In this document: positions 22,301 to 32,700 of the stretch, in pieces | How the letters are laid out: every line of letters starts with the position of its first letter | How positions within the stretch are numbered: position 1 is the first letter of the stretch | Origin: Lingula anatina | Lineage: Eukaryota; Brachiopoda; Lingulata; Lingulida; Lingulidae | Assembly: GCF_001039355.2 (NCBI RefSeq) | Contig: NW_019775935.1 | Span: forward strand, 203,892-246,219 | Reading direction: 5' to 3' | DNA: 42,328 nucleotides | Translations under genes and position numbers: made by a program | Notes under the pieces: generated by a model | What the model was told of the DNA's origin: nothing | Seen by the model: only the letters and a program-made list of their open reading frames with translations | The model's database searches: none

Positions 22301-25300
22301 TTTTAACAAGGATAAATAGATGGTGCTGCTGCTGCGAAGGTGATTGCTCCTTTTTTTCGCCAGTTTCTTTCATTAGTCATATTTTAAAAGACGTCAGTAT
22401 CTCTCCCTCTCTGCATTTCACTTCCTTGAAGTCATAGACTTACTATCTTGCTGCCAGATAGTAGTTGCTATGCTGTTGATGCAGTGGACATGGTCTCATA
22501 TATGTGCTTGGTGGACACAGCTCTGTACTGTTTAGATCTGTCTTGCTTACTTTGCAACAACTCTGTAGATGTGCACCCTTTTACTCTGCTTTTTTATATT
22601 ATGAATATATATATATTTGAAATAATTAGAGCATTTTTTTAATTTCAGCAGAGCAGGAGTGATTTGCTTTATCTGTTTGTGTTTTCCCCGCTTTTATGAT
22701 TAAACTTAAAGATTATTTTGCTTGCAGAAGTAGAAATGATTTTTTGTTGATTTAAAAGGACATGTTTATGATTAACGAAATCTGTTTATTGATGAATCAT
22801 TTGCAATATTTCAGTGCACAGCGCATACATTTTTATACGATCAAGCTAGATATCTCCAGTAATTTCTTCTTCATTCACCACTATAATTGCAAATGCACTT
22901 GCTTTAATTAGACTTATAATTGTGATATAGTTTTGAATAGTTTGAAAATGTGATGAATGATTTTGAAAATCATACAGCAAAGCAAAGGTAATAATTATCC
23001 ACAGTTGATTAGTAGCTTTAATGCACCAGCTCAGGCCTGTAGCCAGGGAGGGTTCGGGGGGGTTCAAAAGAACCCCCTTTTTGCCAAGAAAAGTTGCCCT
23101 TTGGGTAAAATTTTCTCTAGGTACATGAAGGTTTCATGGTGAAATGTCCACTTTTTCAGAAAAAGAACCCCCCTTTTGAAATTGCTGGCTTCGGGCCTGC
23201 AGCTTGTGTACTGATTGCTTTACCTCTCCAGATGAAAAGATGGTTGTTTGATAGCTATGGTTTGAGCTGACTTAATACATAACACATAACATGAAAGGAA
23301 AAAAGGCACCTGAATATATGGGATGGACTGGTTACATGCTATTTTCTAAAACATAGAAGTACCTTAATGTAGCAAATTAATTGTCCCATCATAAACAAAA
23401 GTTTAGTCAAATGTTCTTTAATGGTTAGCCCCTACTGGTGTTGTGGTATCCCACATTTTAATCTGGTTTAAAAAATGAAAAATTATTAACTTTGTTATGT
23501 ATATGAACACAAATGTATACTTGAAAACATTAAACGTTCGTCAGTTTGATAAAAATCTTACAACATAATGTCGCAAATTTTACAAAATGATGGCCATGAA
23601 GTCTTCCTTATAAATTAAAAGAAAAATTCTTCCATGCTATGGTCAATACTTAACAGGTAGTAAAAGTGAAATTTAGAAGGATATTTTTGAAGATTGGTGA
23701 TCAAATTGCAGATGTCATCATAGCTATATTTAAGTTGCCTGCAAAGGTTTATTCATCCCAACACAAAGTATAAATTGCTTTGCTGTTCAAAACCAGGTAA
23801 ATAAACATGAAAATATTTGTGGGATTTAATTCTAGTAATTTAGATTGTAATTGTTTTTGGACTGTGTGTCCTCTTAGGAAGAAGCATGCATTAATTGGAT
23901 TGGGTTTGTTTTGTATTCAAAGTGTACAGAACATATGTGTGTAAGAAAGATGCCTGATGTTTGTCTTTACAGTGGTTGTGTGCATTTGAACAAGTCAAGT
24001 TTGAGAGGTGTAGCTTTTGTACAGACTGTTGCCATGTTTACGCTGTTGCCATGTTTACGCTTTCATTTTGTCTGTTGGAAGAATGTGCACATGTTTAGTC
24101 TGTGTTATTGTATCTGTGTGCTCGACCTCCTTAAAGGCAGTGTTTTAATTCCTTGCTTTGAAGGTTGAGAAAAAAGCAAAACAAATACCCAGTGCTGTTC
24201 TTGACTATGGGAGAGACAGACTTATGGGAACCGTATGATGATAAGCGTACCCTTTCCATTCCACAGGCATCAGAGTTTGCTCTCTGTGAGGAATTCTTGG
24301 TATGTGTGGATATGTTCATATAGAAAAGGCCATTTTTAATATTGATTGATTAGCATGGTTATGTATAGTCCGAGTTATTTCCTAGAGAAGCTATTATAGA
24401 ATACTGTTGATTATGCTGGTATTAGTCATAGGTGTTACCTATCTCTGTTCTTTTCCCTACATAAGATGACTGTAAGGAGTCTCCCTTATTTCCAGTTCTG
24501 CACCTGCAGAGGTTTACTGTTCAAATCTACACTGAAGCTCTGCCAGTTTGAGCAGCTTTATACTAATTGCTTTTTATATTGGTGTTCGGACTCCATTCTT
24601 TATTTTTCCTCATTTTTTTTCTGTTCACTGGCACTGACAGCAATATTTTGATATTCCAATGATTTAAAGTTTGAACATTGTATCTGTTTGTTTATCATTG
24701 TAAATTAAATTTAAGGATATCAAATAAAGTAAAAGAAAAAGTTCTATCTTTCCTTCAAGAGCATATTTAATTAAATATCTATTGGTATATTATCTCATAT
24801 AATGAGTTTTACATATTCCAAATGGGTTAGAGAAAGGCACATTTATTTAATCAGTTAAGATTACACAAAATTTAGGTTAACATATCGCCTCTTTGTTAAT
24901 TGCTATTTTTCATGTATTTCAAAAGGGGGTAAATGTTCACTCAGAAGATCTCCTCAAGACTCCAAACCTTGTGAATCAAGTGAAGGAAGCAGGCCTTGTC
25001 CTGTTCTGCTGGGGAGAAGATAACAACAACTCTTCCAACATAGCTTATCTCAAGGAACTGGGAGTGAATGGCCTGATTTATGACAGGTGAGTAGATTTGC
25101 CTAATTGTGTAAGTCATCAGTATTTAAATGCCATTTACAGTGTTGTATAGTTTTTGTTCATAACCTAAACTCCTGTTTGACTGATTTTTTCCATTGTTCT
25201 GGTCAGGTGTAGTACTGCTAGAGAGATTTGCACTTTCTACTCTTCAGGGATCATTTTGAAAATGATTTAGTTTGATGTTTTAGACAGAAATGTTGCGCTG

Positions 25301-25640
25301 TACCCAGTGAATCTTGGACAGAAAATTCCAGATGGTCTTTAAATGTTGTTTTTTGCTATTCAGAATATCAGACTATAAACCAACTAAAGAGAATGTTTTC
25401 AAGATGGAAAAAGAAGCCAAACTTAAACTGTTGAAAGAGATGGGAGCAATCAGAACAAGTCATACGCTGTCAGGAAGTGAATCGGGCTCCAGCTCTCCTG
25501 AACACAGCAGTAACAACTCACCCGCACAGACGGAACGTGAGAAGTTAACACGACTGTCCAGTTTGCAGGAAGTTGGCACAACACATGACAGAGAAACACC
25601 CAGTCGTAGTTATAGTATCACCTCTCAGAGAAATGTTTAG
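8814..25640 (+). CDS. GPCPD1: Glycerophosphocholine phosphodiesterase (GPCPD1/GDE5)
   Basis: Coding exons: 8814-8962, 11383-11543, 12292-12348, 12654-12805, 13174-13251, 13684-13800, 14052-14217, 15846-15978, 17070-17162, 17523-17634, 18108-18232, 18436-18572, 21430-21577 or 24164-24299, 24926-25086, 25364-25640. All have GT/AG borders and phases agree, except one missing short exon between 15978 and 17070. The predicted product is about 700 aa (human about 672). The N-terminal part, about residues 1-115, is a CBM20 starch-binding domain (VVGNHPSLGDW). The C-terminal part is a GDPD TIM barrel with LDVGHRG (His328), FVEFDVQLSKD, VVYHD, FNIEVKY and LKELGVNGLIYDR. The family hydrolyses glycerophosphocholine to choline and glycerol-3-phosphate in the cytosol. 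The last 100 residues are Ser-rich and family-variable. Identification is firm from the ordered match to the vertebrate protein. Confidence 0.93.
9264..9325. repeat. (CT)n microsatellite
   Basis: An almost pure CT run of about 30 units inside GPCPD1 intron 1. Confidence 0.97.
9780..9850. repeat. (AT)n microsatellite
   Basis: About 35 AT units with one AA interruption, inside GPCPD1 intron 1. Confidence 0.97.
9946..10185. mobile_element. Palindromic Harbinger-like MITE, complete copy
   Basis: A 240-bp near-perfect palindrome flanked by TTA at 9943-9945 and 10186-10188. The arms run from GGCTTCGTTCACATG to the centre CAGTTACTATAAGTAACTG near 10060-10079 and back out. The arms are long enough for the whole element to form one hairpin. 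The 3-bp TTA duplication and GG...GTTC terminus fit PIF/Harbinger; no open frame could encode a transposase. Confidence 0.85.
11107..11321. mobile_element. MITE family B, copy 2
   Basis: The reverse complement aligns along its length with the element at 2537-2746: CCATAGATTTTAGATCGATC end, GGGGAGTCTCACTAGATTAC, GGGGGTAATTAACT core and CCCCCAGGGAGTTAGGTCGA. It lies in GPCPD1 intron 1, 60 bases before the second coding exon. Confidence 0.8.
11866..12060. repeat. Diverged tandem duplication (about 130-bp unit)
   Basis: The block TTAAGAATCCCATGTTTAAT, then a TGTCTGGCCCAGGTTA-like part, recurs about 130 bases later as TTAAGAATGCCATGTTTAAT and TGCCTGGACAAGGTTA. It lies within a GPCPD1 intron and is noncoding. 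Confidence 0.55.
13019..13077. repeat. (CT)n microsatellite
   Basis: About 29 CT units in the GPCPD1 intron before the exon at 13174. Confidence 0.97.
13479..14565. repeat. Near-identical tandem block, copy 1 (GPCPD1 exon pair)
   Basis: About 1.09 kb containing GPCPD1 exons 13684-13800 and 14052-14217. It recurs at 14696-15785. The exons match at the protein level with no change; introns differ by scattered substitutions and a few small indels (for example one extra GCAG unit in the CA-rich stretch). The spacing of differences looks like allelic variation. Confidence 0.9.
14262..14318. repeat. CA/TGCA-rich low-complexity stretch
   Basis: Alternating purine-pyrimidine sequence (CGCGCGCACACACA, then GCAGGCAGGCATGCACAC) just downstream of the exon ending at 14217. 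Such tracts can adopt Z-DNA. The duplicate at about 15484-15544 is four bases longer. Confidence 0.85.
14566..14694. other. Unique spacer with a perfect hairpin and GC-rich triplets before an N
   Basis: Between the two near-identical blocks lies a unique 129-base stretch. It begins with a 13-bp perfect inverted repeat (14566-14578 and 14581-14593, ATGTACAGACACA) separated by GA. A CGTCGCC-type triplet-rich run follows at about 14608-14646. The stretch ends at the N at 14695. Only copy 1 continues into this sequence. Confidence 0.7.
14696..15785. repeat. Near-identical tandem block, copy 2, starting at an N
   Basis: Starts right after the single N at 14695 and repeats 13479-14565. It contains exons 14903-15019 and 15274-15439, encoding exactly the same residues as copy 1. 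Using all four exons in series would break the frame, because the second exon of each pair ends in phase 1 and the first begins in phase 0. It continues into unique sequence leading to the next GPCPD1 exon at 15846. Confidence 0.9.
14903..15439 (+). CDS. GPCPD1: Duplicate GPCPD1 exon pair (probable haplotype copy)
   Basis: Exons 14903-15019 (39 codons, phase 0 to 0) and 15274-15439 (55 codons plus 1 nt) repeat 13684-13800 and 14052-14217. Either pair, but not both in series, joins in frame to the exon at 13251 and the exon at 15846. The encoded segment starts VLTGRFEGADMKPQDQFGN and GFCLDFYVHEENQGPGDIP, the region between CBM20 and the catalytic barrel. I regard it as an assembly duplicate of one allele rather than a second functional copy. 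Confidence 0.8.
16319..16368. repeat. (AC)n microsatellite
   Basis: About 25 pure AC units in a GPCPD1 intron. Confidence 0.97.
16709..16877 (-). other. Possible misplaced minus-strand exon next to an N
   Basis: On the minus strand an open frame runs from the N at 16878 to a good donor, CTGCAG|GTATGA, at about 16709/16708. It encodes residues such as DMCITDDLEDRLQFCQCRPL and YRLSDNLLNNYFRGKYNCR, which look protein-like. No partner exon is visible nearby, and it sits inside the plus-strand GPCPD1 intron that lacks an expected exon. It may be a chance frame or a fragment joined at the gap. Confidence 0.25.
18573..21429. other. GPCPD1 intron upstream of the alternative exons
   Basis: A 2.86-kb intron with no recognised coding exon. 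It holds a single N at 19623 after an A-rich run, which may be another assembly join. It would be the place to look for a docking site for the mutually exclusive exons downstream; I see no obvious complementary element by eye. Confidence 0.5.
21430..21577 (+). CDS. GPCPD1: GPCPD1 mutually exclusive exon, version A
   Basis: 148 nt with TTTTTAG acceptor and CTG|GTAGGC donor. The first G completes the ATG codon left open by the exon ending at 18572; the exon then encodes 49 residues beginning LRLKQSKYPVLFLMVGE and ending NFAQCEQLL, and ends in phase 0 to meet GVNVHSEDLL at 24926. It aligns with the vertebrate segment reading KQNKYPILFLTQG and ending FAQFENLL. Relative to version B it carries four extra residues in the variable middle (DDRHPGYRDRR). 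Confidence 0.9.
21578..24163. other. Intron between the two alternative GPCPD1 exons
   Basis: A 2.59-kb spacer with no coding exon. It contains a CAGGCC-family MITE at 23032-23199 and a short 18-bp tandem repeat (TGTTGCCATGTTTACGC) near 24028-24061, just upstream of version B. Confidence 0.6.
23032..23199. mobile_element. CAGGCC-family MITE, copy 1
   Basis: About 168 bp with inverted ends CAGGCCTGTAGCCAG and, on the right, CTGGCTTCGGGCCTG. A possible direct CAGCT flank is seen on both sides. The interior shares AAAGAACCCCCC and TTCAAAAGGGGGGTTCT-like blocks with the inverted copy at 38210-38352. Confidence 0.75.
24164..24299 (+). CDS. GPCPD1: GPCPD1 mutually exclusive exon, version B
   Basis: 136 nt with CTTTGAAG acceptor and TTG|GTATGT donor. 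It uses the same phases as version A (first G completes the split ATG, ends in phase 0) and encodes 45 residues beginning LRKKQNKYPVLFLTMGETDL and ending ASEFALCEEFL. About half of the residues match version A, mostly at the two ends. If spliced after version A, the frame shifts and meets a TGA at about 24238-24240. Both versions keep an open frame and good splice sites, which argues against one being a dead copy. Confidence 0.9.
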
Positions 25641-27303
25641 AATGGTGTTAGTCCCCTATTGAGAATGTTATTTGGAATGGCATTTTGTGACATGTACCAA
25701 TAAGATTACGTGTGGAAAGTTATGACACATTTTAGGTAAATATATACTCCAAAGTAATTCTATAAGTCTCTAAAATTAAGACTGCAAAATGTGTAATTGT
25801 TTCAAATTGTCAATCAAGTATCCAGTTAGTTGACATTTAGTGTCGCTGAACTTTGTTAAAAAGACAAATAGTGTCACTTTTTTAGGAATATTTAGGGACA
25901 CAGGAGTTCAAAATGTCAGAGGAAATTTTGAAAAAAAAAATAGTACTTTTTAGTAAAAAGATGCATAATTTTCTTGGTAATGAGGTGTATTAAGTCGGTT
26001 TGATATACTTTGTGTGTTATTGAAAGCTGTAAATAACTAATGTTGCCAAGTTGCATGTAAAGCTATGGTAGGAGTCAGGTGGACAGAGGGACAAGTTTTA
26101 CACTGTAGAGACATGTAGTTTTAGTGAATATTTTAGTTCATAGCTTTAGCTTCATTTTAGTGTTTTTCACTTTTGGGGATCAAACCTAGTCTGAGGGGTT
26201 TATAAAAAAACATATAGCTTGTTACGGTATGGTGTTTCTATTCATCTTGAGGAAGTTTGTCTAGGGATTTTCTTGTATGGTCATTTTATTTGCATGTGAT
26301 TATTACTTTATGATTTTTAAATTTCTTATAAAGAATGTGATTTGAAACGGGTATACTTCAATCATTCAGAAGTTTTGAATGAATGTTTTTTTTTTTTTTC
26401 TTGCTCAATACCAAACTGTATTTTAAGAAGCTGATAAGTTCATTTTTCCTGGCTTTGTTGGAGGGCATCAAGAAAAATCTGTGGTGCTACATTTGTCAAA
26501 CAACGTAGGTTTTTTTAGCTGAGAAAGGTTGTGGTGCACTGCAAGTTTTCGACTTCAAATTAAACACAGTAAGTGTGATACTAAGCAAAATGCTTTTCCT
26601 GTGGAATGCTTATATATCCCTTCTTACAATGTAAGAAACAAATTTTATAAAGACATTTTCTGATTGAGGAAAGTGTTTTATTAAGTTGAATGGCATGAAC
26701 ATTGGTGATAATGCATTTAAACCAAAAGAGAATCAGTAACAAGTTTTATGCTTTTAAGTATTGAAAACAAAAGTCCAAAGACAAATTGCTAAGGTGTGTG
26801 ATTGCAGAAGTATTTTTTTTATTTATTTATTTAATTTTTTTTTTTTTTTTCAGAATGATTGAAAACTTAATTTCCGGTTGAGATAAAGAACTGCATTGAC
26901 GTCACAGTTACACTTAATACAGTTCACATTTTACATCGATCCAAAAGTAAATGACTACACTGCAGCACATAAAGCAATCTTCCTTACATTTATATGTAAG
27001 ATGCATTTTAATATAACTTAATGCCTTTTACATATACTTATTCAGTATTACATATACTTATTCAGAATTGTTTTTTTTCACACAGCATGCATGTACTGAA
27101 ACTTACAAAAGTAGGTGTTAAAAGCATAATCTCATGGCAGTGAAGGGCAACAAAATGGTGCCTGTATTTTTCACAGGTAGTATGGTCAAATATTTTCCCA
27201 TTTTTTGTTGGTGTTTTAACCAACATTAGAAATCACTGAACGTGCATATCATATGTGTCAAATGCTTGAGTATGTAGGATTCCATTACACTGTATAGAAT
27301 AAA
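25641..27303 (+). other. GPCPD1: Probable GPCPD1 3'UTR
   Basis: AT-rich sequence after the TAG stop, without coding potential. The first clear AATAAA I noticed is at 27298-27303, a candidate polyadenylation signal giving a 3'UTR of about 1.7 kb. The true end is not determined. Confidence 0.4.
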
Positions 27304-29745
27304 TATGCTTCACAAAGTAAAAGGATATGAGTCATTTTGTGGATTGGATGGGTGAATTTTTGGGTAATTGTTTTAATTTGACACAAAAAACGAGTAAAAA
27401 AATTTCAAAGCTACTGTGTTAACCCCTTTGCCAGATGTCAGTAAGACTGAAACTGGGCCAGTAAATTTGTTCAGTTACTTGTCTAAAAGAGTGTGCTTTG
27501 GACTGGAAAATTATTAAACCCTCTGTATAACGGAATTAATTGACTGGGTTCCCATACCTAGATCGATCTTACAGGATTGATCCATCTCCGAGGGATTTCT
27601 CACTAAACTGCAATCAACTTCAGCAACTTAGATGACTGGCACGCCTACTGAAGCTGCTGGAGATAATTAATTACCCTCTAGCAGCTTCAGTTGGCGTGAC
27701 AGACATCCAAGCTGCTTAAGTAGAGTGCAATTTAGTGAGAATCTCCTCGGAGATCAATCCACAGTTAGTACGATAGGGTCTTGAAATGGTCCCATTGACT
27801 ACTGCTATTCTTCAAATCACGTGACACTGTGCACTTTTACTGTTTAACGTGCAGTTTTTTCAGAAAATTAAGAGAGCCCAGTCAAATATTGGAGTGACAA
27901 GGCGATCAGTGTTATCACGGCCTGATGATTATATGATTTAAATTCTATTTAGAGAAGTAATATGAATGTTTAAAATAACTTTTTTGCAAAGTTACTAGTA
28001 CTATCGCGCACCTACAATTGATCTATCCAAAACATCCGTTACCTTTATGGCGATAAATGTTGCAAATAATTGCGGAGATGTCTATGAACTCAAATAATTG
28101 CGGCCTAATCTTCACTGTTTATCTATATTTTATAATTAGCATGCTAAACCAATGAATATCACATCAAGGGATGTGTGCAAATTAATCTGTTTGTTGGAAG
28201 TATCGCAGCAATTTGTATGAAGAACGTTCGCCGTAAATGTCAACAAAGAGTATCAGGTCGGGAAATATACAAGTATCAAACGCCTACAATTAAAAACACC
28301 AGTGTATCAAAATCTTAAGGTTCGCGCATTGAGGCATGCTATATATAGGCTTGACGACGAGAGCAGGATACTTATTTTTCAGTTCCCTTGGCAACTTAAA
28401 TTTGGTTTGATATTGTATTATGAAAGTTATTTTTAAAGCCTCCTTTGAGATAATGTCCCTTTATAGCTGATTTAGAAACGTTGACTAGGGGTGCTCAAAA
28501 CACAGTGAAGTCACGTCGCCAAGTTAGAAAAACTGATTGTATTTAAACATCTCTTTATTGATTGTCAACAGTTTTTCTATCCCATGCAGTTTTGGTGATA
28601 ATCAAGCATCTTTACAATATCAATGATCATAAATAAGTGAATTTTGTGCGTTATAATAAATTTCTCTAGACCATTCCTACACGGTCATGCCTCAGTCCAA
28701 CGGAATTATACCTTTTTTCGTCTTTTTCCCCATTGTGTAAAAAAAGCTACGCAGCTAATAAGGTGATCTTTGTTACAATCTACATTATAAGAATGTAGAA
28801 AATCCTTTGCTTTTAGGTTTTCGTATGGACTTGAACACCTATTTGGGAAATTTTGATGTATCTATTTTATTTTATTTTAACTCTTTAAATGTTATTATTC
28901 TAAATATGAAAGACATTTTGATCGAATTATTCTGGTAAAGATTTAGACAGGGAAAACAACTATCGTATATTTTGCATTGTTTACATTAATTTATATATCT
29001 GCTAGAATGTCAATAGTACGTAATAGCATAAGCTGCATTATGACCAATTACAATAACGCTGTGCTATTTTATCTCAGATATAAGACAAAAAATGATAAGA
29101 TAAATTCTTCATATTGATCACATGACTCATCGCACAAAACGTCCATGTTGTAAGGTACACAATACAATTCATGTTGGCATAACCATAGTTAAATCTGGTT
29201 AAGCTTGGTTATGTGTAGATTCATATTATCCAGTTCACAGAAACCATTAACGTTCATTCATGCGTTGTTCGTCTGAACGGACCTGATACACCTGTGGACC
29301 GAACTCGAGGTATTTGGCAGGAAAAGGGTAAATATACAGACAGATATGTCAAGTGCATACATATAGTCAAAATGACGCCAGTTCTTTGTTCGCTAAAGTT
29401 ACGTCACAGACTTTAAAAGTCATCAGTGCAGCTGCAGGTCACCTGGCGTTGCCTTTCAAACGGCTAAATCTTTATTAAGTCTGTTTGTTTGTTCGAACAG
29501 TAATTTTCTGATTTCTTTGGCGTAAAGTATACTAGATATGAACTAATTCCAACTTTTTAAAGGGATGTATATGTATTGATGTTTGCGCCCTTGTAATTGA
29601 AATCCTTGCATCATCCGCCGTCTTTGCTTAACATCCAACTGTGAAATTAATGCAATTTTTTTTAATTTTCTGATCAGTGGGTAACTTAAAAACTTAAAAA
29701 TTTAATAATTTGAAAATCGTTAATATATGTTGCCATGTTCAACAG
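27304..29745. other. Intergenic DNA and rhomboid gene upstream region
   Basis: It contains MITE family B copy 3 (27548-27795). The rest is AT-rich with no recognisable gene. A noncoding first exon of the rhomboid gene must lie here or further on, because the first coding exon begins at an acceptor (TTCAACAG, ending 29745); a possible donor is CTCGAG|GTATTT near 29309. Confidence 0.4.
27548..27795. mobile_element. MITE family B, copy 3 (diverged, foldback)
   Basis: Contains CCTAGATCGATCTT, TCTCACTAAACTGCAAT, the AATTAATTACC core and, inverted, ATTGCA-type and TTTAGTGAGAATCTCC blocks. The two arms pair well with each other (GCCTACTGAAGCTGCTGGAG with CTCTAGCAGCTTCAGTTGGC), so this copy is more palindromic than copies 1 and 2. 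Confidence 0.65.
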
Positions 29746-29748
29746 GAG

Positions 29749-32700
29749 ATGCCATCCAAGAATCATAACCCCAACAGTGCTGATAGCAAAAGGAAGGAAG
29801 AAGAAATTCGAGAATTAAAAATCTACCTAAGTCAGGTGAGAAAGGGTGCACATTTCAGGCACCCGGTAAATTTGGAATATGAAAAATATACAAATCAATG
29901 CTGGAACTTACGTGGTAAAATTTCAACGACTTACCAACGTTGCGATCTCGTCCACAGACCTCTCACAAAACAGAGACCTGGATGGACTGGTCACTTCGTT
30001 TAGTGACTTGGTGCGGTATGAATTTGTAGTATGTTCGTCTGAGTCGCCTAGGCTCATGAATTTCTCTCGTCTGGGGCAGTGTCCTGTACGCGTAGGATCC
30101 AGACGTCCTACTATTTATAATGTTGTGATAAGATAAGACTAAGCGTGATCTAAAGGTTGAAGGTTATTGATTAGAATTCGGAGAAAACGGGGCTGGGCCA
30201 TGGTGACCTCCATTATGAAAGAAAACAAAAATATGCATTAAGTCATCATTTTTATTAAAACAATAGGTACATTGGTAGTGTTTACCTCTACAGGAGAGGC
30301 ATTTTCGACAACTTAAAAAGTCGCGTTGATTTATATAATTAGTCTATGATTATATCAGTTTCGACTGCAGCTGTTTTACCTTAGCCGTGCATTATGGAAC
30401 CAAGCCATATCAGAATCTGCCTACGTTACATCACCATTTGATACTTTTCTCACGAAATGAATCATATTAAGAAAATTAGAATTTTTCCTCGAAAAACAAA
30501 ATTCTCCTATTCAAGAGTCAATGCGTCCCTGTACTAAGATTCGATGTTAGTTCTCAATCTGAATAATTCGAACTGCCAGCCACTTAAAGATGCATACAAA
30601 GTCAAATTTTTGTTACAAAAACCAACCAAATGCCATCATGTAGTTTCAAGTAGTATAATTAAGATAATTACCAAAAGGCATTGTTTAATTTTACCCGAAA
30701 ATGAGGTTTGAACAGATTTTTCTGCTAGCATTCTTTGCTGTATGTCAATGGGGCAGAAAAGAAGGTCACGAAAGTAGGGTAAATTTCCAACCAAAATTTT
30801 AAAGAAAGGAGCAGTCTACAGCTCTTTTATGGCTAATTGACTGATCTGTTCAGTTCATCCCTTGGCATGTCGAATTTATTTGAGTCTTATAAGAAAGTAG
30901 TAGAAGTGGTTGACATGTGTTACTGGGAATCCACGCTCCACCTATGCTCGGTTCGTATGCACCTTTAAGCCGCTGTACAGGAGGAGGTCGGGGGCAGGTA
31001 CTTTTATTTGAGGGGTATTATCGATCTTAATTGGTTTTTATTGGCAAAGATTAGTATCTTTGCGGGATGTGTAAGCAAAGAAGCTATGAATAGTGCATTT
31101 TCAAACGCAGATAATATAACTTTAATCAAACATTTACAGTTTGCTCGTACCTTAAATCTTATCTATTTGCCCTTTACCTTCGACACCTCACAGCCATCAG
31201 AATCGTGGTTGCAAGGGTCGATCTAGGTGGAAAGCCACAGCTGGCGCATGTCCCCCTCCTTTAGCCTGCTTAGATTCGAAGGAAAATTTTTCTCCCTTAG
31301 AATATCAAAATAACAAACGAAACGAAACGAAACAAGCAATTCTTTCAATTACGTGTCCTGCATATTATGGTAAAATAGTTTGTGTCGTTTGGTTCTATAT
31401 TTTTTGTTCAGGAAATACGATGTTCCATTAAACAAAAACGTTGATTCGACTCTTTGTTAAAAGAAATAAGAAGTACGCCTTTCTGGCAACGGATTGTAGT
31501 ATTTGATTTAATTTAGATGTGAAAAGTAAGGAAGATCCGTTTAAAATCGATACTACAGCCCCCCCCCCCCCAAAAAAAAAAAAAAACAAAAAAACTGCTG
31601 TTACGTCATCAGCCCGAATTTGAAAATTCACCCTGGTGTATTTTTGTTGTGACATACTTAACATGAAAAGGTTTATTTCTACATTATTTAAGCGGATAAG
31701 GAAATAAATACTACCGACCCCCCTTAATTTCGTGCCCCCCCCACCCCCACCCCCACTCCAAATCAAAATCCAGCAGTAGGCAGTTTTCTTCTACACGGAC
31801 ACGCTTTCCAACAGTTTAATGGAAATTGGTAAAGATGATTTAAGGTACATTGTACGCGTTTGAAAATAATAAAAATAATAATTTCTATGTGTATATATAC
31901 TGCATAGATACTTAAGTCTATCTTTCCAAATATGACCTTAAAAACCTATAAATCCCTTCAAATAAAAGTACCCATAGCCAAAAGTTCCTTCTGAATTGTC
32001 TAGTACAGCAAGACATGGCGTTTTAAATGATTGGCCAGTCTTTCAAAATTGCTTTTTTCCCCCCGAGGAAAATTAAATTTGGTGGGTAAATCCCGTGTTA
32101 AGCATGATGATATTGCCCTATATGTCTTTCCTTAATGATGGCGGGTCGTTCACTGTAAATGTACCGGAATTATAAAACATTTTGATGGATATATATTATA
32201 AATTAAATTTAATTCAAAGTGAAAATGACATCACATTTAGACAAGCCAAATGAAAAAAAATTGTTACATAATGATGAGTATGGAGGCTTATTCCGATGTT
32301 TTTGCATTCCATATCCAACCAACACTGAAGACTGTAAAACCATGGTTCGAAGAGGTGAGAAATGATTTTAAAAAATGCCACTAGCAGATGTTTTATGTCT
32401 ATTCTATTCTAATTACTGTTTCAAAGCCTTAGATGATTTTCTTTTTTTCCAGTTAAATATGTAGTCCAGTTAAATGTAGTTTCTACATTTTGAAATTGTC
32501 TGTTTCTACTGTACATTTAAAATTTATCAATGACAACATTGTACAAAGTTATGTATTGGAATATTTTCACTGTCTATTAAATTAAGCAACGAGTGAGTTG
32601 ATAAAAAAAGTTATAAACTATTAAGAGAAACGATACGAGAAGCAATGAAGAATTAATACTGAGAGTAATATTTTTTCTTACTAGGGAAGAGATGGTGATC

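Larger units (their letters stand above)
29836..32684. other. Rhomboid gene intron 1
   Basis: A 2.85-kb intron with the complete TTAA-flanked MITE (30584-30968) and C/A homopolymer runs at about 31560-31586 and 31735-31756. One open stretch with a good donor (32225-32354) is listed separately. Confidence 0.6.

Noticed and set aside
31428-31766. 112-codon minus-strand frame with Gly-rich runs
   Set aside because: Driven by poly-C and poly-A homopolymers; no conserved-looking segment.
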